Positions 32,385 to 43,599 of a stretch of DNA of 64,000 bases are shown one piece after another. The position numbers were made by a program, and so were the translations under genes. The notes below the pieces were generated by a model. It did no database searches. It had not been told where the DNA came from and worked only from the letters and a program-made list of their open reading frames with translations. The stretch spans positions 7,616,501 to 7,680,500 of the forward strand of contig NC_053195.1 in the NCBI RefSeq assembly GCF_905163445.1, in the 5' to 3' direction. Numbering within the stretch: the first letter of the stretch is position 1; every line of letters starts with the position of its first letter. Source of the stretch: Pararge aegeria (Eukaryota; Arthropoda; Insecta; Lepidoptera; Nymphalidae).

Positions 32385-33630
32385 TATGCAGCCATAATTA
32401 TTTATGTGTGAGTTAATAGATTATCAGGCAGTTCGTCATTTTTTTCGTATGCAGTTAAAAAAACCAACATTTTGTCTTTATAATAAACGTGAATTTACCA
32501 CCTAGGTAACCATAGTTACTTAGTCATTTTGTAGTTTAAGTACTGATTGCGCATTTTAAGCCTCTTATACAACCCGGTCCGCTTTCACAATGCTATCCGA
32601 ATCCTGCGTAGCCGAGGGGCGATTCTCCTATCAATCTCGGAGATGATAGCCGGCTACAATCGCCAAGATGCATAATGCTCGCCTCAGATAGCTGTCTCGG
32701 GCACGAAGCCTGCGAGCCTCGCAATTTATTGTTTCACGATCACAAGCGGACTCATTATTAAAACGGTTTGATACGTAGAGGTGTTGGTGCCCCGGGCCCT
32801 GCGCCAATTACTTCGTGATCTCATAGTTGTTTGTAACAACGCTGTACTAGACTTTTAGTGCCTACCTCCTATTCGAATCTGATTTCCTGGTACCCTTTTT
32901 GTTTGTTATTCAAAAGTTACCTGTTGTAGTCGTGAAGTTTTTTTAGGTGCAGTTGGTTTAAAAGTTCATCCGTAAAAATCATCATTAGCTATGACTGCGT
33001 CTACGTCTACTTATACTTTAAGGGCACCTTAAGAGGCCAGAAAACTCATAATGCCCAGAAATCACTCAAACTTACACAATCGAATGTAATAATAAGTAAA
33101 CAGAAAAAGTGTAACTCATTTGAAAATTAGGGTGGGTCTAACTTTCTAAACACATACACCTAGATACAACTTGGCAAGGAAATTTTATCCTGTAATGGTA
33201 ATAACACTTTAGTTGTTAAAGATGTGACACCATATCTCGTCGTGCCATTTCCAAAACAGAGCTACATCTTGAATAACAACATCTGGCACATTTATCAAAA
33301 CGTCAGTGCTGCTAACTCTGGAAAAATCACAAGACATATAAATCAAAAAAGTGTAATCAACAAAGGAGAGTACTGTTTTACGACGAATTTGTGTACTCCT
33401 ATTGATTGAAACGAGCTAAAACTCGACTCACAAGTATGGATTTAGGAGTTCAGGATTATTTATCAGGACGATTCCAATAAGTCTAAACCCAGCCATGGAA
33501 CACCTACTAATGGATGAAAACAGCATTTTATTACTGAGTCAGAAGAAAAACTCAATGCATAAAAATACATATTTTTACCACACTAAATCTGTCTCTAAAT
33601 ACTTTACTGTCGGGTCTGGCTCCTATTTCT
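32385..33630. other. unique DNA with a GC-rich candidate regulatory block
   Basis: 32560-32830 is clearly richer in GC than its surroundings (GTAGCCGAGGGGCGATTC, GGTGCCCCGGGCCCTGCG) and matches no repeat here. It may be a conserved noncoding element. The rest is AT-rich; a 61-codon frame at 33224-33409 shows no domain. Confidence 0.3.
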
Positions 33631-33639
33631 ATGGTCCGT

Positions 33640-33875
33640 GAGCATTCTTCTTTAACTCATAACTCGTAGAGATTAGATTGTACATTTTCCAAAATATTTT
33701 TTTAGTATTTTTAAGACATAATAAGTAGATAGGTACAAGCACCACGATTCTACGACCATGACAAACATCATACAGATATTTGTCCATCAAATATTTGTCA
33801 AGAGCGGAAATTGATCCTGCGACCCTTGACGGTTTTACCTGACTTGACCGCTCATTCTGGTCTTTGCCTAACAAT
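33640..33875 (-). mobile_element. tRNA-derived SINE, G-related
   Basis: Minus strand: GAATGAGCGGTCAAGTCAGG (A-box side), GGGTCGCAGGATCAATTTCC (B-box-like), then TTGACAAATATTTGATGGAC and GTATGATGTTTGTCATGG, resembling the body that follows the head in G-type SINEs. An A-rich tail lies toward 33685. Diverged. Confidence 0.55.
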
Positions 33876-33879
33876 AATA

Positions 33880-34195
33880 TACATTCAAATACAATAAAAA
33901 AAACTGCGAATTTAATAGCATTTAAATAGAAAATTGATTGTAAAGAAATAAAAACTTATTTTAGAAGGAAACGTAAACCTTTAATTTGTAAAACTCCACT
34001 TGACCTAGTGCCCTTATTTTACAATACGTGTTTTAAAATAATCTAAGGCATTGAGCTTGGCAATTGCAATCAATTGATTGGATTTTCTTTTTACTGCAGG
34101 CTAAAACACTTATCTTCAACGAAATAAAAAAAAATCGACTGTGTTTATAACTTTTTCCCTATTGTTATTTCACTTTTAGTATAAAATCAAATATG
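33880..34195. other. no feature seen
   Basis: AT-rich, no recognised element. Confidence 0.35.
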
Positions 34196-34265
34196 TATTA
34201 AAAGCCCGCTAACCTGCACTGAAATAGTGTGGTGGGTCTACAACTTTGTCACCTATTTATTATTA
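34196..34265 (+). repeat. repeat E, short copy
   Basis: GCCCGCTAACCTGCACTGAA, TAGTGTGGTGGGTCTACAAC and TTGTCACCTAT, matched about 280 bp downstream. It ends in TTATTATTATCATTATTA. Confidence 0.6.
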
Positions 34266-34269
34266 TCAT

Positions 34270-34435
34270 TATTACTTATCCATAATGTTCTCAAAGGTGT
34301 GTGGAGTCCACCAATCCGCACTGGACCAGCGTGGTGGACTACGGCCTTAACCAAAGTGGAAGGAGACCCGTTCTCTGTAGTGGACCGATTATTATGGTAG
34401 TGGGTTTATATGATTACGATGATGATGAAATCACG
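34270..34435 (+). repeat. SINE M body and tail
   Basis: GTGTGGAGTCCACCAATCCG, CACTGGACCAGCGTGGTGGA, GGAGACCCGTTCTCTGTAGT and a GATGATGATG tail are the 3' half of family M. Confidence 0.78.
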
Positions 34436-34469
34436 CTTTGAAACATTGGATAATTTAATTGCGTGTATT

Positions 34470-34600
34470 AAAATCCCGCTAACCTGCATTGGAACAGTAT
34501 GGTGGGTTTAAAACCTTCTCACCTATGAGAAAGGAGCCATATTCCCAACACTGGGACATCAAATAGGCCGAAGCGGAAAAGCCATCATCAATTAACCGGC
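34470..34600 (+). repeat. repeat E, longer copy
   Basis: TCCCGCTAACCTGCATTGGA, ACAGTATGGTGGGTTTAAAA, CTCACCTATGAGAAAGGAGC, CCAACACTGGGACATCAAAT and ATAGGCCGAAGCGGAA. Reversed relatives are at 57745, 59830 and 61805. Confidence 0.65.
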
Positions 34601-34604
34601 ACTA

Positions 34605-36500
34605 TTATTTTTAACGCTATGTATTAAGCTATTGAGAAATAGAACTTCGCAACACGCACGAACGGACGGACAGAAAACAGATAGACAACAGAGTGAGGTT
34701 GCATTTTTTTGTAACCCTAAATAAGTGTTTTTATTGTTATTATGTATCTCGTTTCTTTATAGGCCTACGGATGGGCTTAGAAAGCCCTATGTATTAAAAA
34801 AAGACCGAAAGATCTGAAAGTGTTTCTGGGATATGTTACCAGATATAAACACAAAATCACACAGATAAACTTTTACATCAAACGAATACAGCGTCTGTTC
34901 GGTCTTGGACATAAAAAAAACAATAATTACGATGTCCCAACAAACAATAAAACAGTTACCCACATAATTTACATGGTTCAATCGAAAATCCATTAGTAGG
35001 ATAAAAGATAATAAAAAAACTGCGGCGATTAAACGTTGAACTAAAACAATTTTCTTCAACTTCAACAAACAAAATCGATTGGGCTTAATTGCAGTCTGAT
35101 CAATAACTAATTGTGCTCCCCACACGTACAAACGATAAAGAATAATTACTGGCTGCCGGCCAAATGAATCGATCCACATCAAAACGCGAGCTTAATCCAT
35201 CATTTAGATATTACAACGATTGAGGCTTACTGTTTTTAATTCCCGAAATTACACCGGTGAACTCGGTCGGAGGCGCTGAACGCGTAAATATAATTACCAT
35301 GTCACAAATTGACCGCCATAAAAGACCCGTGTTAAGCCAGCGTCACACCGACCTGTCGTGTTATATCAGTAATCACTCCTATTCCGTATAACGCGACATT
35401 AATTAAAATTTAGTTTCAGACCATTAGTTTACCATCGCGTTTCTTCAAGTTTCATTTTTTCCCTGTAATTATAGAGTGCGGGCGCGAGGCTAAATGGGCA
35501 GGGTAGTGACAAATAACATTGTATCGAAGGCAGCCATGAATTTTGTATTCAAATTAATGCGACTAATAGGTTTTAAGTGTGGATTTTGTGGCGCATTGCG
35601 CTTATATTAATGACTAAGTAATAATTTCCTTCATTACCTACAGTGTGCTCGGAACAAACTTTTCACTGCATAGCTGAGCTCATTAGCAGCATCTATAGAA
35701 ATCCATTACCGTGTGATTAGAAATCAAAAGCCAAAACTGAGAACTGGTTTAGGTCAGTTTAGACTCGTGACTTGTGAGATTTTACCGGTAATAAGGCTGT
35801 GTATACATTGCTCGGCGAGTTATTAATTAACAGGTCGACAGCAAACAGAGAGCGGCTACCGGGCTGCGCTTGGTACACAAACTTATTTGCCCAACGAGAC
35901 CCGAGCGGCCGCGCCGCGGCGTGTAGAATCTCATTACCGTGATTCTGGGAATATTGGAAGTGAGAAATGGACTTAAAAAGATAATGCTAGTATGTCGATG
36001 TTGCCGTTTTTGTTCCCTTGTTATCACTCGTCAGACGCTGTGTTAGATGTTCTTGGAAGGATTGCCTTTGACTTTTTCTGTAGACGGAAATTTTTAGGGC
36101 AAACAACGGACTATGCAGTGATTTTAAGTACTCCAATTTTTAAATGGTCTACGACGCAATTTAATGCAATATATAATCTCTTTATTCCTGCAAGTTGTGT
36201 TAAATTTAATTCACTCATATCAATATGATCGTATTTTTATCAGCTTAACTTTTTATATACTAAAGCTGTAGTAAGCTGTAGTACGCTGCTGTGTACGAGT
36301 AGGAGTAATGACAGAGATCGTTCAGGTAGAAAGTAGAATATTTTCATATATATATTCACTTTCGTCGTGATTGTAGTCCGAATTAAAGTGTATGACAAAG
36401 TTACAGCCCTGGTTACGCTTTGTTAACCTATAGGTCAATACGGCAACTGCTTTAGTGAGTTACTGAGTGGTGCTTATGATTACATAAAGTATTGCTGAGG
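34605..36500. other. unique-looking DNA, several GC-richer blocks
   Basis: A 131-codon minus-strand frame (34787-35182) is the longest outside retroelements. It is hydrophobic and without any recognised domain, and I do not call it a gene. 35230-35560 and 35820-35940 are GC-richer (CCCGAGCGGCCGCGCCGCGG at 35889) with scattered TTAAT and ATTA cores; they are candidate regulatory DNA. Confidence 0.3.
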
Positions 36501-36509
36501 TTAGCGGTG

Positions 36510-36541
36510 GTAGCCCAGTGGGTTCCTACCCACTGGGCTAC
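36510..36541. repeat. perfect 14-bp hairpin, TCCT loop
   Basis: GTAGCCCAGTGGGT (36510-36523), TCCT, ACCCACTGGGCTAC (36528-36541). It sits on the A-box side of the SINE head. Confidence 0.97.
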
Positions 36542-36578
36542 GAAAGTGAAGTCAAGCTCCTGCTTGACTTCACTTTCG
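36541..36578. repeat. perfect 17-bp hairpin, TCCT loop
   Basis: CGAAAGTGAAGTCAAGC (36541-36557), TCCT, GCTTGACTTCACTTTCG (36562-36578). It directly abuts the previous hairpin and has the same loop. Confidence 0.97.
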
Positions 36579-36857
36579 GAGGGCCGAGTTCGAATCCCAG
36601 CGCGCACCTCTAACTTTTCTAAGTTATGTGCGTTTTAAGTAATTAAAATATCACTTGTTTCAACGGTGAAGAAAAACATCGTGAGGATACCTGAATGTCT
36701 GAGAGTTCTCCATAGTGTTGTCAGTGTGGAGTCCACCAACCCGCACTGGGCCAGCGTGGTGGACTACGGCCTTAACCGCTTTTCATTGAGGGAGGAGACC
36801 CGTGAGACTACAGGTGTAGTAGGCCGGTAATGAGTTGTTATGATGATGATGATGAGT

Positions 36858-36935
36858 GCCATCTTAGACTGCATCATCATTTACCAACAGTGGAGATTGG
36901 AGTCAAGGGCTAACTTGTGGAGAAATAAAATAAAA
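36858..36935 (+). repeat. SINE T tail fragment
   Basis: GCCATCTTAGACTGCATCAT, CATTTACCAACAGTGGAGAT and GGAGTCAAGGGCTAACTTGT match the end of family T, directly after SINE M. Confidence 0.7.
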
Positions 36936-36939
36936 CATA

Positions 36940-38180
36940 ACACGAAAAATTTATGTGCATTTCAAATATAACTGTTACCTTATTAATGTCGCACAGCCCA
37001 AACCTCTTTCCTTACCGTGACAATGGGCTCTATGGTTTTCTAAGTACGATAGTTTAACAATGTAGAATCTCAGAGCATCAAATAAATTAGATAGTTAGTA
37101 ATAATAGTTGAAAAAGGAGTAGGTATTACTACTACTAATATTTTCAAATAAGGTATATATCACTTTTCATATTAAAGTCACCTAAGACTCGAAACTGAGA
37201 ACCTTAACCACACGTGTATGTATGTGCGTAGTAAGATGTGCGTAAATTTTTACTTTGATACTAATCTTTGACAATAGCCTTGTTGCTGTTGCCAAACTAA
37301 TCCTCAAGACAATTTGACATTAATGAAAACCTAGCTGATGTTACTTTGTTGGTTGTCACTGCGTACATTTGATGAAAACTATTGTGGCACGAGAGATTTT
37401 ATTATTATGAATATCTTTATTTTAATTTTATATTATTTATGACTCTATCATATTAGTACTCTACTACATATCTACTATACTATATATATTTCAATAGTTT
37501 TTAGTCTAATACTAATTTTAGTTTTTATTTCTAGCGAAGATAATAATGATAATGCCGTATACACTATGATTGATTGATGAAAAGCACTACATACAATTTG
37601 TAATTCTAACACTGTTTATTTTTTTATGAATGTTGTTACAATTAATTGCTGGTGTGTCTTATAAATGAATAAATAAATGAATACTGGAATAACCTGATGG
37701 TTCGCATCAGTCAACTTTTTTAAGCCATTCCACAATCAACTCACCTTTTTGTGAACTACAAGAACATTGTATGTTATAATAGACATAACATTTTAAAACT
37801 AATATTTTTATTTTCAATTTAATAGATAAAGTTATAAGACTTTATGCTTCAATAAATAAGTTACACTTACGAGTATATTATTATAAACTCTACCTGGAAA
37901 TCATAGACTCTACATCCAAAAATATAAGTTACTTTGACACCGTAAAACTTTCCTTGTTTTTCCTATTAAAGGTCAAATATTAACGATCCCTACTGGACTC
38001 TGTTCTAAGTACAGACCTGTGTCTGAATATACTAGTCCCAAACAAACAAAATATGAGCGTATGTAAGCCTTACTTTTTAAATCTTTGATAATTCACACAC
38101 GCAATCAAACATACCTGAATCTCAAAAACACTCCGCTATCGGATATGGGTACCTAGTGAAAAAAAAAACGTCGCTCACTT
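36940..38180. other. AT-rich noncoding stretch
   Basis: No gene or recognised repeat. Simple TACTACTACTAAT at 37124 and an AATAAATGAATA run near 37667. Confidence 0.35.
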
Positions 38181-38194
38181 ATTGACAGCCCAAA

Positions 38195-38475
38195 CATTTG
38201 CTCCCGAGCGACCAGCCAGTTTACTCGTCACTCGACACGTATTTACACTGCACAGAACAATCCTCGTTCTGACATTGACATTGATAGCACTAACAGCGAC
38301 ATGATAGCACTAAAATGACACTTCGATAAGGGACGACGTTTATCGATTAGTTACGTATATCGATTTTCGTTCGTGTTTTGGGCGGGCGGCGTGAAAACGT
38401 GCGCGGTCGCCGCCGGCTTCCAAACTACGAGTGTATTGGCTTCTCACACCGATACACACAAAGTTTGTGTTTCTG
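38195..38475. promoter_or_regulatory. GC-rich, DRE-like candidate promoter
   Basis: Sharp GC rise at 38388-38425 (GGGCGGGCGGCGTGAAAACG, GTCGCCGCCGGC). Just upstream, two ATCGATT cores at 38343 and 38359 (TATCGATTAG, TATCGATTTT) resemble the insect DRE/BEAF motif TATCGATA. This mix fits a housekeeping-type promoter or insulator, but no downstream exon could be identified on either strand. Confidence 0.3.
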
Positions 38476-38814
38476 ATATAAGCACTGCATGTGAATGAGC
38501 AGAAGTCACTTTGTTAAAATGCACTAAGTTTTGTATTTCTATCCTTGGTATCCTTGGTTTTCTTTTCTGGGTACAAAAAAAGATTTTTTTAAATTATTTT
38601 GGTAAAGTTTCGTTTTTCTTTTTGTTTTATAGTAAATTGCAATGTTTTTGCCACACTGTAAAAAACCATTACTGTATACTTCCATAAAACGGTTAATAAA
38701 AATATGTAAACTTTTTATTTCTGTTTATTAATTTCGTAAGAATTCAATATTTATTATAGGAGCAATAAAAGGATTCATATTATTTCGATTGTGCTGAACC
38801 ACGTAATAGACATT

Positions 38815-39085
38815 TGACGGCCGATTGGCGCAGTGGGCAGTGACCCTGCTTTCTGAGTCCAAGGCCGTGGGTTCGATTCCCACAACTGGAAAATGTTTTT
38901 GTGATGACCCTGAATGTTTTTCAGTGTCTGTGTGTTTATATGTATATTATAAGTATTTATCTACATATATCATATTATAATTATTCATCAGTTATCTTAG
39001 TACCCATAACTCAAGCTACGCTTACTTTGGGGACTATATGGCGATGTGTTTATTGTGGTAGTATATTAATTTTTTATTATTTATT
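38815..39085 (+). mobile_element. SINE G, near full length
   Basis: Head GGCCGATTGGCGCAGTGGGC (A box) and GTGGGTTCGATTCCCACAAC (B box). Body AATGTTTTTCAGTGTCTGTG, CTTAGTACCCATAACTCAAG and TTTGGGGACTATATGGCG. Tail ATTATTTATTTATG. The closest to consensus with 46706. Confidence 0.88.
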
Positions 39086-39089
39086 TATG

Positions 39090-39858
39090 TAGTTTGTTAT
39101 ATTCTTCTTACATTAATATGAAGGACAATAAAACATTTTCTTCTTATTATCTTTTTCTCATCTTATTTCCTTAGGATTAAGAAAATTAAACAGAGAGAAT
39201 GTTGCTATTCTATAAAAAATTAAATCAAGGTGAGTCAATTCAGCAAAAAAAAAGTGTATGTTACGTAGCAGCATACGTGTAACAGAAAAAAAATCACGAT
39301 AATTTTTCTTAATTTCTTAACGAAGTCGTATATACCTGACATTATATTTATAGCACTTCTACATTCCAGCCTTTGAAAATATTCAAATCTGTGAAATAAA
39401 ACAGTGAAATTAATGTTACCAACATTTCCTCTAATATCGCAGATTAAAAATCGTCCACGCAATCGAAACAGATGACTACATTCTCATTTTTTATTAAGAG
39501 TGGAAAGTTATAATGAGAAATGCTATTTTAGATTTCTTGTATTCAAAGATCACACTATCACGGATCACACGTCCTGTTTTGCCACAAAATGTTGCTGTAA
39601 CTTTTTTTAAAGTATGTGCTATATTGTACGCCAAATAATTATCGGTATGCCTTTATCCAATGAAAGCAATTGGTTCATATAATAATATGATAAGTAGCCT
39701 TGCAAAAAATTCACAAAAACGTTCGCGTATAATAATTATAACCGTATTTTAAAGTTGTTTTTAAACATTTTACGTTATTTTGTGTGTATTGTTTCACAAT
39801 ATTGATACGTAAGTGGTAGACGATAACACTTAGGAGCATTTTTTTAAGGAATATTAGA
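39090..39858. other. AT-rich noncoding stretch
   Basis: No recognised feature. A 75-codon minus-strand frame (39235-39462) has no domain. Confidence 0.35.
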
Positions 39859-39861
39859 CAT

Positions 39862-39935
39862 AGGGGTAGTGGTTAGCATGCTTGGCTACGGAATACGAAG
39901 ACTCCGGTTCTACTTTTACAATTTTTTACCTTTTT
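39862..39935 (+). mobile_element. SINE D head fragment
   Basis: GGGGTAGTGGTTAGCATGCT, TGGCTACGGAATACGAAGAC, CCGGTTCTAC is a decayed tRNA-like head, related to the minus-strand one at 15645-15765. Confidence 0.4.
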
Positions 39936-39939
39936 ATTC

Positions 39940-41390
39940 CAAAATAAACGTTGAGCTACTCCTAGTGCATTGGATGGGACTTCAACAAAAGAATTAAAGG
40001 ATTTCAGTTCTTTTCTATTCCTTTTACTTATTTTCTTACTCGTTTGAAATATTCTTTGCTGGTCTAGTGGCAAATAGCGTCAATGTAAGGTTGGTCGCCG
40101 CGCCGGTAGCTACTGTGCTGTGGCCAGCACGTAAGTATTAACAGAAAAGCGTCAGGGCAAAATGTTTTAAAGCAAAAAGTCGCCCATCCGAACTTACACT
40201 TATGATGTGATAATACTATTTTTGATTTCACTTAGTATAAGAATACGGGATATCGGCAGTTTTATTCCAGTACGACCTTGGTCTTTAATTGAAGGTGTTG
40301 ACATAGATTGCTGATTTATTAGCATTTCATATATTATGCTATGTACTTACATGATGGATCTGGAGTGGTGTTTTATGACGCCATAAATCAGCTATACCGA
40401 CTTCTCTAAACAATGTGTTTTCATCACGTTACTTTGATTTGACGTCAATAAATTTATTGAATCGAATTATGAATTTGTTAAGTGTTGATATTGCGTATCC
40501 TGGAAAGTGTCAGACGTAGGAGTCAAAATAATATATCTATGTCGACATTAAAATGATATTCCCAAACAGGTAAATACAATAAAATAACAAAAATAATGGA
40601 AAAAACCCAAAAATCTGCAAGACAATATCTAACGAATACTGCCGATACTCAAAACTGAAGTAGTATTAATTATAGTTAGATAGTGGTACACCTAAAAAAT
40701 ATGCACTAATGTTTCTATCCATAGATAGAAGATCACTTGTAAATCGCGTTGTTAACAAACGCGCGTGTCTTAATATATTAGTCCATATAGATGACCAATA
40801 ACGTCAACTGAGTGAACTCACTCATTTTGCCAATGTATAATAGGTATAGGCATAAGTATATAATTATTGTGTTTATTGAATTCAACGTGTGATAGCTTTG
40901 ATTGTTAAAGTTTAATTATAGTAACTTTAAACATGTGGCTGGCACAACAAATACAGAAGAAAATTTAGAATTATTCTTGTAAGATTAATTTTCCGTCAAA
41001 TATGTTCTGAGCTATGTAGCTAAGGCTGTGTATGATATCCACGAATAAGGGCTTTAGAACACCTTAGTTTTGACTGTAACTAAACATACACTAAGTCAGC
41101 TAGCATTCATTACTACCATTAAACTGTAAGAGCGGTACAGGCAGACGACTGACGAGGTCTGTACAACGCGTACAACGCTTTCTTCGCGCGCCACTTTAAA
41201 GAAGCGCATCTTTTAATGATTTCTGTGGCATCACAGCATAAGGTTACGATCGCATGAAGCGTGAAGTTATACCTACTATAAAAATAATATATAATAGTAA
41301 TAATTGACGGGTGAAGCAGATGGCACACGTGCTGCTAAGTGGAAAAACATCACCTGTAAACAGAGCAAGCAACACTTCACAGGGCATGCA
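39940..41390. other. unique-looking noncoding DNA
   Basis: No gene recognised. 40085-40135 (GTCGCCGCGCCGGTAGC) is a short GC-rich island; 41100-41240 is also less AT-rich. No repeat match in the window. Confidence 0.3.
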
Positions 41391-41394
41391 CAGT

Positions 41395-41580
41395 ACTGTG
41401 TCCATTAATTTGAGGCGTAGGTGTTAGGCCTTATGTGCCTATTACACTGGCAACACTCTCACACCCTTCAGACCGGAAAACACCATTGCAAAAATGCTGC
41501 TTAGCGGCAGAAATACGCATCGCGATACTACCCAAGACGAGCTTTGTCACAAAAAACTCTACTACTACCATTTTCATGCA
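41395..41580 (+). repeat. repeat family C, longer copy
   Basis: CTGTGTCCATTAATTTGAGG, GTAGGTGTTAGGCCTTATGT, CCTTCAGACCGGAAAACACC, AAATGCTGCTTAGCGGCAGA and AATACGCATCGCGATACTAC align in order with 12430-12605. Confidence 0.72.
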
Positions 41581-41774
41581 GATTTTAAACTTATTGATGA
41601 ATCTGCGGGACATATTTTTAATTTTGGATAATAAAAGAAAAACAATCTACCTCCTTCAACGATCCAGTTTCAAACATAGACTCTTACAATTACTATAAAA
41701 TTTATATTCATAGATACGTACGTAGATAGAAAATGATAATAACCAAAAACAAAGAAATCGATGAATGCCGATGA

Positions 41775-41945
41775 TGCTTATTAGAGTTTATTAGACGTCG
41801 TTACCTTCCACTGTAATTGGTAGAGTTAATTAGAGCATTCTAATAATTGCCCGACACTAATTAGGTTAATTAGGCCACGCGACACCGGGTCGCAGCCATT
41901 AATAACGCCAATTGCATCGCCAAATCTGACTGACATTAATTTGTA
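41775..41945. promoter_or_regulatory. dense homeodomain-type TAAT cluster
   Basis: Within about 170 bp: TGTAATTGG, GTTAATTAG, TCTAATAATTG, ACTAATTAGG, GTTAATTAGG, ATTAATAAC and ATTAATTT. Three of these are TAATTA-type sites, spaced in a GC-balanced island that matches no repeat here. This is what an Antp/Hox-class or paired-type bound enhancer looks like, but AT-rich DNA gives many chance hits. Confidence 0.35.
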
Positions 41946-42344
41946 TCCGCCTAAATATTATTGAGTCATAGACAAGGGCTATGTCTTGCTGTAGTCTTGG
42001 TACTATTTTATTTGTTATCTGTCTTGGAAAATCAGTTTTTTTACTTTTAAGATTGATATTTGGTATACGAACACGCATGGCGGTACTTTTTAGGAAAACA
42101 AACACTATAGACTATGTTGGGAACATCACAAATAATTAAAATAAACAAAACCAGCGATCCTTCATATTATGTATTTTGCACAATACAGAGATAATGGATT
42201 TATTAGAGTTTCGGCGTTGTTTTGAGCGTTTTGAAGATTCAGGCTTACAGATACGCAAACAAACAGACAGATGTACAAAGCGGTCCAACTTTTTACTCCA
42301 CTTTTTTCATAGGGTTAAAAATTTGTCAGAGTAGGTACTTAAAT

Positions 42345-42450
42345 ATTGCCCACCAATCCACATTGGACCAGCGTGGTGGGCCTAAGCTCTGAATCCTCTA
42401 GCCTAGCAGCGGGATAGGCCGCGGATGATGAGGATGATGATGAAAGTACG
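42345..42450 (+). repeat. SINE M 3' fragment
   Basis: TGCCCACCAATCCACATTGG, ACCAGCGTGGTGGGCCTAAG, GCGGGATAGGCCGCGG and a GATGATGAGGATGATGATGA tail. Confidence 0.72.
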
Positions 42451-42754
42451 TTTAAAAATAAGAGAAGCGAACATTTTATGGGACTTCCGTTATAAAAACG
42501 AATTAACGACTCGGGACCGTATATTGTGATTTAGATGGGGTCAATTAGACTTTTAATCGCGGCAATAGTGCGGCATAATGTGTTAAATATTGCCACTCGT
42601 CCCGATATCCCATAGAGCTTGGAATGTATTGGATAGGTAAGTAGTCAATACAAAGAAATAAAAATCAACTTGGTACTTTAAAATGTTGTAGAAAAAAAAA
42701 TTTGCTTTACATTTCTATGGATTGTTCATCTGAAAAAATATATTTGAACATCTT

Positions 42755-43065
42755 TCATCATGTCAACCCATTACCTGCGCACGGACACGGGTCTCCTCTC
42801 ACAATGAGATGGGTTTAGGCCGTCCACCACACTGGCCCAGTGCGCATTGGTGATTCCACACCTTTGAGATCATTATGTAGAATTCTCAGGCATGCAAGGT
42901 TTCCTCACGATGTTTTCCTTCACAGTTAAAGCAAGTTCTTTTATTATAATTTCTCTTATTATAATTGACTAAGACACACATAACTTTGAAAAGTTAGAGT
43001 TACTTGCTGAACCCGGCCCTACAAAAGGAAAGTCGAAGTTCTACCCACTGGGCTATCACCGCTTA
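42755..43065 (-). mobile_element. SINE M, near full length, ordinary head
   Basis: Minus strand starts AAGCGGTGATAGCCCAGTGG, GTAGAACTTCGACTTTCC, GGGCCGGGTTCAGCAAG, then AACTTTTCAAAGTTATGTGT and the M body, ending in the tail complementary to TTTCATCATG. It is the reference for the rearranged copy at 36500. The B box is eroded. Confidence 0.82.
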
Positions 43066-43105
43066 CTATATTTAGGTGCGAAATACATATTAATATTATT
43101 ATTGG

Positions 43106-43350
43106 ACGGCCGAGTGGCGCAGTGGGCAGCTACCCTGCTTTCTGAGTCTAAGGTCGTGGGTTCGATTCCCACAACTGAAAATGTTTGTGTGATAACATGA
43201 ATGAGTTTCAGTGTCTGGGTGTTTATCTGTATGTTATAAGTATTTATGTGTATTATATTCATCAGCTATCTCAGTACCCATAACTCAAGCTAAGCTTACT
43301 TTGGGGCTAGATGGCGATGTGTGTATTGTCGTAGTATATTTATTTATTTA
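43106..43350 (+). mobile_element. SINE G, near full length
   Basis: GGCCGAGTGGCGCAGTGGGC, GTGGGTTCGATTCCCACAAC, ATGAGTTTCAGTGTCTGGGT, CTCAGTACCCATAACTCAAG, TTTGGGGCTAGATGGCG and a TATTTATTTA tail. It stands head to head with the SINE M just upstream, 40 bp apart. Confidence 0.87.
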
Positions 43351-43599
43351 TATTATTTTATTTATTATTATGAATAAAAAAGTGTATCTGTCACTTAAGC
43401 CCTAGCATACGTTCAACGAGACAATTAACTACCCGTTATGTACTCGTAGTTTTGTTATAGAGATAGACGATGTTATAATTTTCTCGTGGTGGGCATGCTT
43501 AACATATAAATTCTGGGAAAGCGTACATACTAGCAATTATACTTACTTATGTACTTACTAGCAAATATACCGATGGGGTTTAAAAAAAATCTTTTTTTC

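Larger units (their letters stand above)
36500..36857 (+). mobile_element. SINE M, near full length, head carrying two hairpins
   Basis: Reads GCGGTGGTAGCCCAGTGGGT (A-box side), a rearranged stretch, GGCCGAGTTCGAATCCCAGC (B box), CACCTCTAACTTTTCTAAG, TCACTTGTTTCAACGGTGAA, then the body CAACCCGCACTGGGCCAGCG and GGAGACCCGTGAGACTACAG. It ends in ATGATGATGATGAG. The copy on the minus strand at 42755-43065 shows the ordinary head without inversions. Confidence 0.88.

Noticed and set aside
34787..35182. 131-codon minus-strand frame as a novel membrane protein
   Set aside because: Hydrophobic stretches are expected from T-rich codons in AT-rich DNA. It opens at a TTG, has no recognised domain or splice context, and one frame of this length is plausible by chance in 64 kb. 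Conservation of the reading frame would change this.
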